DNA of 64,000 nt from the NCBI GenBank assembly GCA_023439545.1, contig JAEXNT010000031.1:1-64000 (forward strand), given 5' to 3'. This DNA comes from Bacillota bacterium. Its GTDB lineage: Bacteria > Bacillota > Clostridia > Acetivibrionales > DTU013. Below the pieces are notes generated by a model. It was given only the letters and a program-made list of their open reading frames with translations, ran no database searches and was not told where the DNA came from. The first letter of the stretch is position 1. Each line of letters begins with the position of its first letter. Positions 17,586 through 26,203 of this stretch are shown piece by piece. The position numbers were made by a program, and so were the translations under genes.

Positions 17586-17645
17586 ATCTTAACGTTAAGA
17601 TCTTATCGTTAAGATTAATATACTATGAATGTGTAAATCTGTCAA
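17586..17645 (-). promoter_or_regulatory. Promoter and two overlapping operators of the lacI-type gene
   Basis: Read on the minus strand: -35 TTGACA (17645-17640), 17-base spacer, -10 TATATT (17622-17617). Two operator copies follow just downstream. 17586-17601 is a perfect palindrome (ATCTTAACGTTAAGAT), and 17600-17615 is a near-palindrome (ATCTTATCGTTAAGAT) shifted by 14 bases. They cover the start point, as expected for autorepression. Confidence 0.8.
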
Positions 17646-17891
17646 TACAGTATTTCGACTTGTTTTTCCAGAGCCATTTGAAGCCATTTGTTTTTCCGGA
17701 CACTGATTTTCCAGACTATCTCATTTCAAGAGTTAAATACCAAACCATAGAGATCAGTTATGACAATAACTTTTTCTAAATCAATGATGGAATTTAGTCT
17801 TAAAAAAGGTTAAGATGTATGATGTGGTATCACTCAAGGGGGTACACAAATATATTCAGGCATTTGCTTAAGATGAGTTATAAAATAGTGC
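17646..17891. other. Intergenic stretch with no recognised element
   Basis: The stretch is AT-rich and lies between the lacI-type promoter and the rpmE promoter. Apart from a short direct repeat (GCCATTTG twice near 17671-17690) I see nothing functional. Confidence 0.4.
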
Positions 17892-17920
17892 TTGATTACC
17901 AATGCAAGTTATGTTAAAAT
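17892..17920 (+). promoter_or_regulatory. Promoter of rpmE
   Basis: TTGATT (17892-17897), a 17-base spacer and TAAAAT (17915-17920), with TG at the extended -10 position. Confidence 0.6.
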
Positions 17921-17990
17921 ATTTTTTGCCTTATTTATTTGAGCAAAATGGCACAATCTATTTTGCAGATGGGCGGAGGAGAGTGAAAAG

Positions 17991-18203
17991 ATGAAGGAAA
18001 ATATCCATCCGAAATACGGAGAAGCGGTTGTAAAATGTGCTTGCGGCAACACTTTTGTGACAGGTTCCACCAAAAAGGAACTGCATGTTGAAATATGCTC
18101 CAATTGCCATCCGTTCTTTACGGGCAAACAGAAGCTTGCTGATACAGGCGGACGTGTCGAGAAATTCAAAAAGAAATATGGCATCGTAGACGATCGTGGT
18201 TGA
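17991..18203 (+). CDS. rpmE: 50S ribosomal protein L31, zinc-binding type
   Basis: The 70-residue protein begins MKENIHPKYGEAVVKCACGN. It has the four Cys of the zinc-containing (C+) L31 form: CAC at ~16-18 and CSNC at ~36-39. L31 bridges the ribosomal subunits. In many Firmicutes rpmE follows rho directly; here a sugar module of about 7 kb separates them. A strong terminator follows. Confidence 0.97.
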   Translation: MKENIHPKYGEAVVKCACGNTFVTGSTKKELHVEICSNCHPFFTGKQKLADTGGRVEKFKKKYGIVDDRG

Positions 18204-18238
18204 TCAGGATTTGAAAAATGTACTCAAAGATGTTACAC

Positions 18239-18272
18239 TAAAGGCTGAAGATTGATTCGGCCTTTATTTTTT
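18239..18272 (+). terminator. Terminator of rpmE
   Basis: An 11-pair stem (TAAAGGCTGAA / TTCGGCCTTTA, one G-T pair) with a 6-base loop followed by six T. Confidence 0.9.
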
Positions 18273-18313
18273 ATCAGAACATAGCGAAAATTGCTTAGCA
18301 CCATAATATGGAT

Positions 18314-18385
18314 GCTTATGTGCTGAAGCGATAAGCTTAAGCTTGCTTGTTCAAAATCTGAAGTATTTGATGCGCCGAAGATTTT
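18314..18385 (+). repeat. Two-hairpin dispersed element, copy A
   Basis: Hairpin 1 is GCTTAT / ATAAGC with an 11-base loop (18314-18336). After a spacer comes the box GCTTGTTCA (18345-18353). Hairpin 2 is AAAATCT / AGATTTT (18353-18385) enclosing the loop core TATTTGATGCG. Copies B (45904-45948) and C (61773-61840) share the box and loop core but have different, still complementary stems. It lies between the rpmE terminator and the DUF1385 gene. Confidence 0.7.
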
Positions 18386-18457
18386 AGTAGACGGGACAGT
18401 AAGAAACCAGGGGGTCTGGCTTGGCGGGCGTCGGCTTTGTCGAGCTGTGGAGGGTGT

Positions 18458-19384
18458 ATGAAAAAAACTACGATAGGCGGGCAGGCATTATTGGAAGGTC
18501 TTCTGATGATGGGCCCTGAAAATATAGCAATAGCAGTACGCAAGCCGGATGGCGAGATAGTGCTCGATAAAAAACCGCTGCCCAAAAAAACACCGATAAC
18601 GAAGGTTCCTTTTATCCGCGGAAGCGTGAACCTTTTCAGGCAGATGGTCGTCGGCGTGAAAGCGCTGATGTACTCAGCGGATTTTGTAGAGCTTGAAGAC
18701 GAGGCTGATAAGAAGCCTTCCAAACTGGATGCGTTTATAGAAAGAACCTTCAAGGACAAGGGAAAGGACGCTGTAATCTATTTTTCCGTTATTATTGCTC
18801 TTGCGATGAGCATCGGTTTGTTCATCCTTCTGCCCAATGTCCTGGCTGGCTTGATAAATCTGAATAAAGAAGGTTCGGGTGTTATTCTGTACAATCTTTT
18901 CGAGGGCGTTATCCGCATATTGATATTTTTAGGTTATATTTATCTTGCAACCAAGCTGAACGACATAAAGCGCGTCTGGATGTACCACGGCGCCGAGCAC
19001 AAAACCATTCACTGCTATGAAAGCGGTGATGAACTGACTGTAGAAAACATCAGGAAATATTCGAAACACCACCCGAGATGCGGCACCTCTTTCCTGTTCC
19101 TGGTCATGATCGTTAGTATCATAGTATTTTCGTTCCTTGGCTGGTATAATCCGCTTATCAATGCCCTTCTCCGTTTGCTTATGATACCGGTGGTCGCAGG
19201 TGTGGCATATGAAATACTCCGGTTTGCCGGCAGACATACCGATTGGCTTGTAATGAGGATCGTAAACGCACCCGGCATGTTGTTCCAGTACCTTACCACG
19301 AGGGAGCCCGATGACTCCATGATCGAGGTTGCCATAGTCGCCATGGAAAATGTAATAGTAAAGGACGATTCCGACAAGTGGTAA
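18458..19384 (+). CDS. DUF1385 family membrane protein
   Basis: The ~308-residue conserved protein starts TTIGGQALLEGLLMMGPE and contains the family motif YHGAEHKTIHCYE (~180-192), rich in His and Glu and possibly metal-binding. At least four hydrophobic helices are visible (around VIYFSVIIALAMSIGLFILL, IRILIFLGYIYLAT, FLFLVMIVSIIVFSFLGW, LLMIPVVAGVAYEIL). Its function is not established. It commonly neighbours rpmE, prmC and prfA in Clostridia, as here. ATG 18458 with GGAGGG at 18449-18454 is preferred over an upstream TTG at 18437. Confidence 0.85.
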   Translation: MKKTTIGGQALLEGLLMMGPENIAIAVRKPDGEIVLDKKPLPKKTPITKVPFIRGSVNLFRQMVVGVKALMYSADFVELEDEADKKPSKLDAFIERTFKDKGKDAVIYFSVIIALAMSIGLFILLPNVLAGLINLNKEGSGVILYNLFEGVIRILIFLGYIYLATKLNDIKRVWMYHGAEHKTIHCYESGDELTVENIRKYSKHHPRCGTSFLFLVMIVSIIVFSFLGWYNPLINALLRLLMIPVVAGVAYEILRFAGRHTDWLVMRIVNAPGMLFQYLTTREPDDSMIEVAIVAMENVIVKDDSDKW

Positions 19385-19513
19385 GTGGGCGGAAGGCAGC
19401 ACAAACATGCTGCTGACGGGATGCAGCGGGGAGGCAGGAAAAAACTGCAGCGTAACGCATGAAAGAAATGAATGGGACGTTGGAAAAAATGCAGTTGGAC
19501 GTTAGGAAATATG

Positions 19514-20395
19514 ATGACTTACGGTGAAGCCTTAAAAACTGGGATACAAATATTGAAAGCTGCGAATAACGAAGCCCCGGCCGTAGATGCCGGGGCTCTG
19601 CTATGTGCTGCGGCCAACTGCGGCAGGGTTTTCCTGTACTCGCACGGAGACAGTGCGGTGGGTGAGGAGGACCTGCAGAAGTATCTGGCTGGCCTTGAGA
19701 AACGGGCACAGGGTTATCCGCTGCAGTACCTGACAGGTACGCAGGAATTTATGTCCCTGCCCTTCGAGGTAAGGCCGGGAGTACTCATCCCGAGACAGGA
19801 GACCGAGCTGCTTGTGGAGACGGTGATCGGCTATTGCGGGAATAGGGCTTCATCGGAAGGCACAACAGGCTGCGGCAGAGCATTTCGCATCCTCGATATC
19901 GGAACGGGCTCGGGCTGTATAGCGGTAAGCCTGGCGCATTACCTTCCGGGCTGTGTCGTAACGGCGATAGATAAAATGGAGGACGCACTGGTGATTGCCG
20001 AACGAAATGCCGTGAAAAACGGTGTTGACGGCCGCATTATTTTTGGGAAAAGCGATTTGTTTCAAAATGTCGGGGGGGAGGCCTTCGACGTTATAGTGTC
20101 GAATCCCCCGTATATAAGGAGCGATGTAATCCCGGGTCTTATGCGTGAGGTGCGGGAACATGAACCGCATACCGCTCTTGACGGAGGAACCGACGGACTT
20201 TATTTTTACAGGGAGATAACCTGTAATGCCCCCGCTTACCTTAAAAAGGGCGGGATGCTCGCGTTTGAAATCGGGTATGATCAGGCTCGTGATGTTGCCT
20301 CTCTGATGTCTTCCGATTTTGTTGACATAAAGACTTTCCGTGATTTATCCGGCATGGACAGGGTCGTGACCGGGATCTGTATATACATGTCCTAA
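19514..20395 (+). CDS. prmC: Peptide chain release factor N5-glutamine methyltransferase
   Basis: PrmC (HemK) methylates the glutamine of the GGQ motif in release factors. The ~293-residue protein has the N-terminal helical domain. The SAM-binding motif is ILDIGTGSGCIAVSLA (~131-146), and the catalytic NPPY is in VSNPPYIRSD (~200-209). It follows the DUF1385 gene as in other Clostridia, but prfA, its usual neighbour, is absent from the window. An earlier in-frame ATG at 19472 exists. The upstream sequence contains an imperfect tandem repeat (GGACGTTGGAAA / GGACGTTAGGAAA) that puts two AGGA-like sites near possible starts, so the exact start is uncertain. Confidence 0.93.
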   Translation: MTYGEALKTGIQILKAANNEAPAVDAGALLCAAANCGRVFLYSHGDSAVGEEDLQKYLAGLEKRAQGYPLQYLTGTQEFMSLPFEVRPGVLIPRQETELLVETVIGYCGNRASSEGTTGCGRAFRILDIGTGSGCIAVSLAHYLPGCVVTAIDKMEDALVIAERNAVKNGVDGRIIFGKSDLFQNVGGEAFDVIVSNPPYIRSDVIPGLMREVREHEPHTALDGGTDGLYFYREITCNAPAYLKKGGMLAFEIGYDQARDVASLMSSDFVDIKTFRDLSGMDRVVTGICIYMS

Positions 20396-20396
20396 A

Positions 20397-20515
20397 TTGT
20401 ATACAAAGTTCAATTCATAATTTCCTAACCTGCTCATATCTGGGCATTATAAGGATTCTCTATTCATAAAAATTTGCGTTATAATGTTGATTGTATACAA
20501 TAATTATAGTATTAT
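20397..20515 (+). promoter_or_regulatory. Promoter and paired operator of the ech operon
   Basis: Two identical perfect palindromes TTGTATACAA occur at 20397-20406 and 20491-20500. The second overlaps the -35 and spacer of a good promoter: TTGATT (20487-20492), 17 bases, TATTAT (20510-20515). The start of echA is at 20548. Two identical sites 94 bases apart suggest a dimeric repressor able to loop DNA. The regulator is unknown and no candidate lies next to the operon. Confidence 0.6.
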
Positions 20516-20547
20516 ATTGTGGTTGACTAAAAGAAAGGAGCCTGCTT

Positions 20548-22512
20548 GTGGAAACGTATTTATTATTAGCTATAGCAATATTACTGCCTGTACTCTGTGC
20601 GGGTTTTTGCTCGATAATCAGGGGCAGGAACGGCCGAAGCATTATAGTGACGGCAGCTGCGCTGGTAATGTCAGCTGTTGCGATACTGCTTGTCGGCAAG
20701 ATCATGGCAGCAGGCGGCAGACTGGCGTTGGGGCTGGAATCGCCGGTCGATTTCAACCTGATCGTAGAGATACTTGATATTGCTTTGATCGTTTACATTA
20801 TTTATATAGGATTTTCGCTTAAGAAAATGCTTATATCGACGCTTGCAGCCATTCAGCTGATAGCGGTACTGGCCTTTGAAATATTTGGATCGGTCAAGGA
20901 ACCTGAGATGGTGTTCATGCTCGATTATCTATCATTGATAATGGTGCTGCTGGTTTCGATAGTCGGTCCTCTGGTGGCGGTTTTTGCGCTCGGATACATG
21001 CACGAGCACGAAGAACATCAGCATATGAAAAAATCGAGGCAGCCGAGGTTTTTCTTGATAATATTTGTATTCCTCGGCGCTATGAACGGACTCGTTGTAA
21101 CGAACAACCTCATGTGGATGGGCTTTTTCTGGGAAGTTACGACGGTTTGCTCGTTCCTGCTGATATCGCATGACAAGACCGAAGAGGCTGTCAGAAACGG
21201 TGCTAGGGCCTTGTGGATAAACCTGATCGGAGGTATTGCCTTTGTATTGGGTACTATCATGATTTACAACGTAACAGGTACGCTTGCGATCGATGAGATA
21301 ATCAGCGCAAAGCCGGCAGCCGCGTTTGCGGGCTTATTGCCAATCGGACTAGGTATGCTGTGCCTCGCGGGCTTCACTAAATCGGCGCAGTTCCCGTTCC
21401 AGAGCTGGCTGCTCGGCGCAATGGTAGCGCCTACACCGGTTTCGGGCTTGCTGCATTCAAGTACCATGGTCAAGGCAGGCGTTTATCTGGTCGTCCGCTT
21501 TGCTCCGGCATTTGCAGGAACCATACTCGGTACGATCGTTGCAATAGTCGGCGGCTTTACCTTCGTGGTCGGGTCGGCGCTTGCAATCAGCCAGAGGAAT
21601 GCCAAGCGCGTGCTTGCGTATTCGACTATCGCAAATCTGGGACTTATCATCTGCTGTGCGGGTATAGGCACGAATATAGCACTCGGCGCCGCAATGCTGC
21701 TGATCGTGTTCCATGCGATTTCCAAAGGCTTGCTGTTCCTTTGTGTCGGTACGATCGAGCATGGTATCGGAAGCCGTGATATCGAAGATATGCAGGGTTT
21801 GATGAAAAAAATGCCGTTTACGACTGTCATTACGGTTATCGGTATGATCTCCATGCTGCTGCCGCCTTTCGGGGTATTGATGACAAAATGGCTTTCCATT
21901 GAAGCTGCGGTTCATCTGCCGATAGTGCTTGTGCTCATTATCCTGGGCAGTGCGTTTACAGTATTTTTCTGGGCGAAATGGATCGGTATCATACTGACCA
22001 TGTCATATAAGACCAGTTTGCATGTGGAAAAGCTTAGAGCGTCTGTAAAGACTGCGCTGACAATCCTTACGCTGTTCGTGCTCTCGGCCAGCATACTGAT
22101 AGTGCCGCTGTTTAATACGTTTATCGCTCCGCAGCTTTCGATGGATGCTCTTGGCGATATAACTACACTTACGAGCGGCAACGGCGGGATATGGCTCGGC
22201 AACGGCAACGTTCTCCATATGGGAGGATTCGCGTCGATAGGTTTCTTCATAGTGTTGTTTGCTATAGTTTTGACGATACCGATCTTCATCCGCAGGACAA
22301 GGCCCGAGAAGATCAAACCTCCGTATATGGGCGGCGAGAATGTTAACGACGACATCAGGGGTATCGAATTCATGGGACCTGCGGATAAAGTGGAGAGCGT
22401 CATCGTTCACAACTATTATTTCAAAAACCTGCTCGGCGAAGAAAGGCTGACACTTGTTGTCAATCTGATCGCAGGCGCAATTATTCTGATAATGTTCGGG
22501 GTGGTGATATGA
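20548..22512 (+). CDS. echA: Ech hydrogenase subunit A, proton-translocating membrane subunit
   Basis: The 654-residue protein with about 16 membrane helices is related to NuoL and Mrp antiporter subunits. The conserved channel signature is visible as NGLVVTNNLMWMGFFWEVTT and in TKSAQFPFQSWLLGAMVAPTPVSGLLHSSTMVKAG (read here in two parts). It carries protons or sodium when ferredoxin is oxidised by the hydrogenase. The start is GTG 20548 with GAAAGGAGC upstream. It is the first gene of a six-gene operon in the canonical order echABCDEF and overlaps echB by 4 bases. Confidence 0.9.
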   Translation: METYLLLAIAILLPVLCAGFCSIIRGRNGRSIIVTAAALVMSAVAILLVGKIMAAGGRLALGLESPVDFNLIVEILDIALIVYIIYIGFSLKKMLISTLAAIQLIAVLAFEIFGSVKEPEMVFMLDYLSLIMVLLVSIVGPLVAVFALGYMHEHEEHQHMKKSRQPRFFLIIFVFLGAMNGLVVTNNLMWMGFFWEVTTVCSFLLISHDKTEEAVRNGARALWINLIGGIAFVLGTIMIYNVTGTLAIDEIISAKPAAAFAGLLPIGLGMLCLAGFTKSAQFPFQSWLLGAMVAPTPVSGLLHSSTMVKAGVYLVVRFAPAFAGTILGTIVAIVGGFTFVVGSALAISQRNAKRVLAYSTIANLGLIICCAGIGTNIALGAAMLLIVFHAISKGLLFLCVGTIEHGIGSRDIEDMQGLMKKMPFTTVITVIGMISMLLPPFGVLMTKWLSIEAAVHLPIVLVLIILGSAFTVFFWAKWIGIILTMSYKTSLHVEKLRASVKTALTILTLFVLSASILIVPLFNTFIAPQLSMDALGDITTLTSGNGGIWLGNGNVLHMGGFASIGFFIVLFAIVLTIPIFIRRTRPEKIKPPYMGGENVNDDIRGIEFMGPADKVESVIVHNYYFKNLLGEERLTLVVNLIAGAIILIMFGVVI

Positions 22513-23372
22513 TGAAATATTTGCCTGAAATAATCACAGCACTGATAACAATAATCGCCGCTCCTTTAATAGGCGGACTGCTGACCGGAATAGACAGGAA
22601 ACTGACCGCCCGCATGCAGAACAGGATCGGACCGCCGATACTGCAGCCGTTTTATGATTTCTTCAAGCTGCTCGGCAAGGAGAAAATCACGCTGAACCAG
22701 ACCCAGATGGTCTATGTACTGTGTTATCTGCTGTTCGCCATAATGTCGTTGATGATGCTGGTGTTCAAGCAGGACCTGCTGATGCTGTTATTCGTTCTGA
22801 CGTTTTCGAACCTCTCGCTGGTCATCGGCGCAACAAGCGTAAGATCGCCCTTCAGCAAGATCGGCGCGCAGAGGGAGATAATCCAGATGGTAGCTTATGA
22901 GCCTGTTATCCTGATGATGACGGTTGGTATCTACCTGACTACGAAAAGCTTTATGATCGAAAGCATTTTCCAGCACAGTCAGCCGATGATAGCAAATCTG
23001 CCGCTGGTATTTATTGCATTCGTGTTCGTACTGACTATCAAGCTGAAGAAATCGCCTTTCGACTTCTCCACTTCCCATCATGGGCACCAGGAGCTGGTCA
23101 AGGGTATTACGACGGAATTTTCAGGACCTCAGCTTGCATTGATCGAACTGACGGACTGGTATGATCTGGTATTGCTTTTGGGAATGATTTCGCTGTTTTT
23201 CGCGAAGCCGTTATGGGTAGGAATATTGATAGCACTTGTGTGCTATTTCCTGGAGATCGTGATAGATAATATCAGTGCCAGGGTCACTTGGAGATGGATG
23301 CTGAAAATCGTATGGCTGTTCGGCATAGGGGCTGCGTTGACCAATATCATCTGGCTCTATGCAAGACGCTAA
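22509..23372 (+). CDS. echB: Ech hydrogenase subunit B, NuoH-like membrane subunit
   Basis: The 287-residue membrane protein is homologous to NuoH/HycD. Typical segments are GIDRKLTARMQNRIGPPILQ (~28-47), the quinone-site-like loop of complex I retained in Ech. Later it has LKKSPFDFSTSHHGHQELVKG (~178-198), containing the family's acidic/His loop. It couples the hydrophilic module to the proton channel. Overlap with echA indicates translational coupling. Confidence 0.92.
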   Translation: MMKYLPEIITALITIIAAPLIGGLLTGIDRKLTARMQNRIGPPILQPFYDFFKLLGKEKITLNQTQMVYVLCYLLFAIMSLMMLVFKQDLLMLLFVLTFSNLSLVIGATSVRSPFSKIGAQREIIQMVAYEPVILMMTVGIYLTTKSFMIESIFQHSQPMIANLPLVFIAFVFVLTIKLKKSPFDFSTSHHGHQELVKGITTEFSGPQLALIELTDWYDLVLLLGMISLFFAKPLWVGILIALVCYFLEIVIDNISARVTWRWMLKIVWLFGIGAALTNIIWLYARR

Positions 23373-23399
23373 TTTTGATGAGTGAAAGCTGGTGAATAA

Positions 23400-23882
23400 A
23401 TGGGTAATATATTTCAGAATATAATGAGTAAGTCACGTAAAAAATCGCCGTGGATCGTGCATTTCGACTGCAATAGCTGCAACGGCTGCGATATAGAAAC
23501 ACTTGCCTGCCTCACACCCATGTATGATGTGGAGCGGTTCGGGATCGTAAATGTAGGAAATCCGAAGCATGCAGACGTCCTTGTGGTTACCGGATCGGTA
23601 AATAACAGGAACGTGCGTGCGCTGAAGAATATTTACAATCAGATCCCCGAGCCTAAGGCTGTTGTAGCTGTAGGCGCGTGCGCCTGCTCCGGCGGCGTAT
23701 TCAAGGAATGCTACAACGTGCTTGGCGGGGTCGACCAGGTTTTGCCTGTCGATGCTTATGTACCGGGCTGCTGCCCTAGACCCGAGGCCATTATCGACGG
23801 TATAGTGATGGCTGTAGGCAAAATGGACGAAAAGGCTGCGAAAATGAAGGAAAGCCGAAACTTGGAGGCTGTGAATGATTGA
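23400..23882 (+). CDS. echC: Ech hydrogenase small subunit (NuoB-like)
   Basis: The 160-residue subunit carries the proximal [4Fe-4S] cluster, with cysteines in CNSCNGCDIE (~22-31), VGACACSGG (~92-100) and PGCCPRPE (~122-129). It passes electrons between ferredoxin clusters and the NiFe centre. It overlaps echD by 8 bases. Confidence 0.93.
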   Translation: MGNIFQNIMSKSRKKSPWIVHFDCNSCNGCDIETLACLTPMYDVERFGIVNVGNPKHADVLVVTGSVNNRNVRALKNIYNQIPEPKAVVAVGACACSGGVFKECYNVLGGVDQVLPVDAYVPGCCPRPEAIIDGIVMAVGKMDEKAAKMKESRNLEAVND

Positions 23883-24261
23883 GAATGTGAAGGAAATAAC
23901 CGTTCAGGAATTGCTCGGTGAAGTGCAGAAGTTGCATTATGAAGGCTACAGGCTCGTTACTGCGACCTGCGTCGACAATAATAACGACACGCTGGATCTG
24001 TATTATCACTTTGACATGGATTACAAGCTGACGAATCTGAAGCTGACAATAAACAAAGGCAGTGCGGTTCCCAGCATAACGAAGATCTTTTTCTGTGCGC
24101 TGCTCGTGGAGAATGAGATCAAGGAGCTTTTCGGCGTTAATATCGAAAACCTTGTTGTCGACTACGGAGGACACCTCCTGTTGTCGGACGGAGCGCCCGA
24201 CAATCCGATGCTCAGACAGCAGATCACAATAGTGAAAAAGGGGGAAGATAAAAATGCCTAA
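23875..24261 (+). CDS. echD: Ech hydrogenase subunit D (NuoC-like)
   Basis: The 128-residue protein resembles the NuoC/30-kDa subunit in shortened form, with the recognisable VENEIKELFGVNIEN segment (~80-94). It is a structural subunit of the peripheral arm. It overlaps both neighbours by 8 bases. Confidence 0.88.
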   Translation: MIENVKEITVQELLGEVQKLHYEGYRLVTATCVDNNNDTLDLYYHFDMDYKLTNLKLTINKGSAVPSITKIFFCALLVENEIKELFGVNIENLVVDYGGHLLLSDGAPDNPMLRQQITIVKKGEDKNA

Positions 24262-25330
24262 GACGGTTATACCATTCGGACCACAGCATCCGGTACTGCC
24301 GGAACCCCTTCATCTGAAGCTTGTCATGGAGGACGAAAAGGTTGTCGAGGCTATTCCTGCGATAGGATATGTACACAGGGGCCTTGAAAAGCTTACCGAA
24401 TTGAAGGATTTCACACAGAACGTATATGTTGTCGAACGTATTTGCGGCATTTGCAGCTGTATGCATGCCCAGGCTTACTGCCAGGGAATAGAGGAACTCA
24501 TGGGTATTCAGGTGCCTGACAGGGGCCGTTTCCTTAGAGTTATCTGGGCAGAGCTCCACAGGATACACAGTCATTTGCTGTGGCTGGGCCTTCTTGCCGA
24601 TGCGTTCGGCTTTGAAAGTCTTTTCATGCAGGCATGGAGAGACAGAGAAAAGATAATGGATATAATGGAAGAGACCGCAGGCAGCAGGGTAATAATATCA
24701 GTCAACACGATAGGCGGTACAAGGCGTGATATATCTCCGGAGCTGCTGACCAAAACGAAGGTTATACTCGACGACGTCAAGCAGGATCTCGAGAGGCTGG
24801 AGCCGGTATTCTTTAACGATTACACCGTAAAGCACAGGCTGGTAGGCGTTGGAGTACTTTCGCAGAAGGATGCGCGCAGGCTCGGCACCTGCGGACCGAT
24901 GGCAAGGGCCAGCGGCATCGCGATGGACCACAGGATTACGGGATACGCCGCATACAACGAACTGGAATTCGAGCCTGTGGTTATGACGGACGGAGACAGC
25001 TATGCCAGGACAGTCGTCAGGCTTAAAGAGGTATATCAATCTATCGACCTGATCAAACAGGCGATCGACAAGCTTCCCGAGGGGGAGACAGCGGCGTCGT
25101 TCAAGGGCTTCCCGACAGGTGAAGTGATATCGAGGGTCGAGCAGCCAAGGGGTGAAGTGTTGTATTACCTCAGGGCAAACGGTACGAAAAACCTTGAAAG
25201 AATGAGAGTAAGGACTCCCACATTTGCGAACATACCGGCGCTTCTTAAGATACTGCCGGGCAGTGAGCTGGCAAATGTGCCGATACTTATCCTTACGATA
25301 GATCCCTGTATCAGCTGCACAGAGCGCTGA
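24254..25330 (+). CDS. echE: Ech hydrogenase large subunit, NiFe catalytic
   Basis: The 358-residue catalytic subunit keeps both nickel-binding Cys pairs: RICGICSC (~62-69) and DPCISCTER at the extreme C-terminus. This separates it from NuoD of complex I, which lacks them. It reduces protons to hydrogen. The protein ends three residues after the last Cys, so there is no C-terminal extension to be cleaved by a maturation protease, as reported for CooH-like enzymes. A 125-base gap with a GC-rich hairpin separates it from echF. Confidence 0.95.
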   Translation: MPKTVIPFGPQHPVLPEPLHLKLVMEDEKVVEAIPAIGYVHRGLEKLTELKDFTQNVYVVERICGICSCMHAQAYCQGIEELMGIQVPDRGRFLRVIWAELHRIHSHLLWLGLLADAFGFESLFMQAWRDREKIMDIMEETAGSRVIISVNTIGGTRRDISPELLTKTKVILDDVKQDLERLEPVFFNDYTVKHRLVGVGVLSQKDARRLGTCGPMARASGIAMDHRITGYAAYNELEFEPVVMTDGDSYARTVVRLKEVYQSIDLIKQAIDKLPEGETAASFKGFPTGEVISRVEQPRGEVLYYLRANGTKNLERMRVRTPTFANIPALLKILPGSELANVPILILTIDPCISCTER

Positions 25331-25334
25331 ACAG

Positions 25335-25360
25335 GGCGGCGTCGCAATAATGCGGCCGCC
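25335..25360 (+). other. GC-rich hairpin between echE and echF
   Basis: GGCGGC pairs with GCCGCC and an inner CGC/GCG extends the stem around an AATAA-containing loop. No T-run follows, so an mRNA-stabilising or processing hairpin is more likely than a terminator. Confidence 0.45.
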
Positions 25361-25455
25361 GTACCGGGGAGCGGACGGGGGCGTCGGATCCCGGGCCTGT
25401 ACTGCATACAGCGCGATATATGGAGTCGGAATGTAACAGATGGGGGTAAAAAGAT

Positions 25456-25848
25456 ATGTTCGATATGATAGGCAATGTTATGAATAACCTCGTAACGAAG
25501 CCGGCAACGAGGAAATATCCGTATGAGAAAAGACCTTCGTTCAACAGGACAAGAGGTCACATCGAAATCGATATAGATAAGTGTATTTTCTGTGGAATGT
25601 GCAGCAGGAAATGTCCTTCAAACGCACTTACGGTCAACAAGGCAGAAAAGAGCTGGGAGATAGACCCGTTCAAGTGCATAATCTGCAATGAATGCGTGGC
25701 GGTTTGCCCGAAGAAGTGCATCCTTGGCTGCGAGGATTACAACACATCGGCATTGGTCAAGGAAAAGAGAAAATACGTACAGCAGTCTCAGCCTGCTTCG
25801 GAGCCTGTTAAGGAACCCGGCAAGGAAGAAAAGAAAATCATAGCATAA
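25456..25848 (+). CDS. echF: Ech hydrogenase subunit F, 2[4Fe-4S] ferredoxin-like (NuoI-like)
   Basis: The 130-residue protein has two classical cluster motifs: CIFCGMCSRKCP (~41-52) and CIICNECVAVCP (~75-86). It is the likely entry point for electrons from soluble ferredoxin. The C-terminal tail is Lys/Glu-rich. It is preceded by a GGGGGT ribosome site and followed 14 bases later by hypA. Confidence 0.93.
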   Translation: MFDMIGNVMNNLVTKPATRKYPYEKRPSFNRTRGHIEIDIDKCIFCGMCSRKCPSNALTVNKAEKSWEIDPFKCIICNECVAVCPKKCILGCEDYNTSALVKEKRKYVQQSQPASEPVKEPGKEEKKIIA

Positions 25849-25861
25849 AGAGGTATTTATT

Positions 25862-26203
25862 GTGCATGAATACGCGGTAACCCGCAATATAGTCGACATT
25901 GCGGTGAAGGAAGCCGAGGCGGCAGGCGCAGGCAGGATCCTTGAAATAAGGCTTGTCATAGGCGACCTGTCGTCCATAATTGACGAATCGGTAAGCATGT
26001 ATTTCGACATCATAAGCAAGGATACAATAGCAGAAGGTGCAAAGCTGGTTTTCAAAAGAATGCCGGCTTTGTTTTTATGCAAGTCCTGCGGCAGGGAATA
26101 CGAAAAGCCAAAAAGCGGTTTCGACTGTCCGCATTGCGGCGGAGAAGGCAGGCTGACCGACGCGGGCAGGGAGTTCTATATCGAAAGTATGGAGGTTGAT
26201 TAA
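25862..26203 (+). CDS. hypA: Hydrogenase nickel insertion protein HypA
   Basis: The 113-residue nickel chaperone starts at GTG 25862 (MHEYAVTR); His2 is the conserved nickel ligand. The zinc site is CKSCG...CPHCGG (~73-95). It delivers nickel to the large subunit together with HypB, whose gene starts immediately after its stop. Confidence 0.94.
   Translation: MHEYAVTRNIVDIAVKEAEAAGAGRILEIRLVIGDLSSIIDESVSMYFDIISKDTIAEGAKLVFKRMPALFLCKSCGREYEKPKSGFDCPHCGGEGRLTDAGREFYIESMEVD

Noticed and set aside
20548..25848. Reading the operon as a partial NADH dehydrogenase (complex I)
   Set aside because: The large subunit keeps all four nickel-binding Cys and the gene order is echABCDEF followed by hypAB, so it is a hydrogenase.
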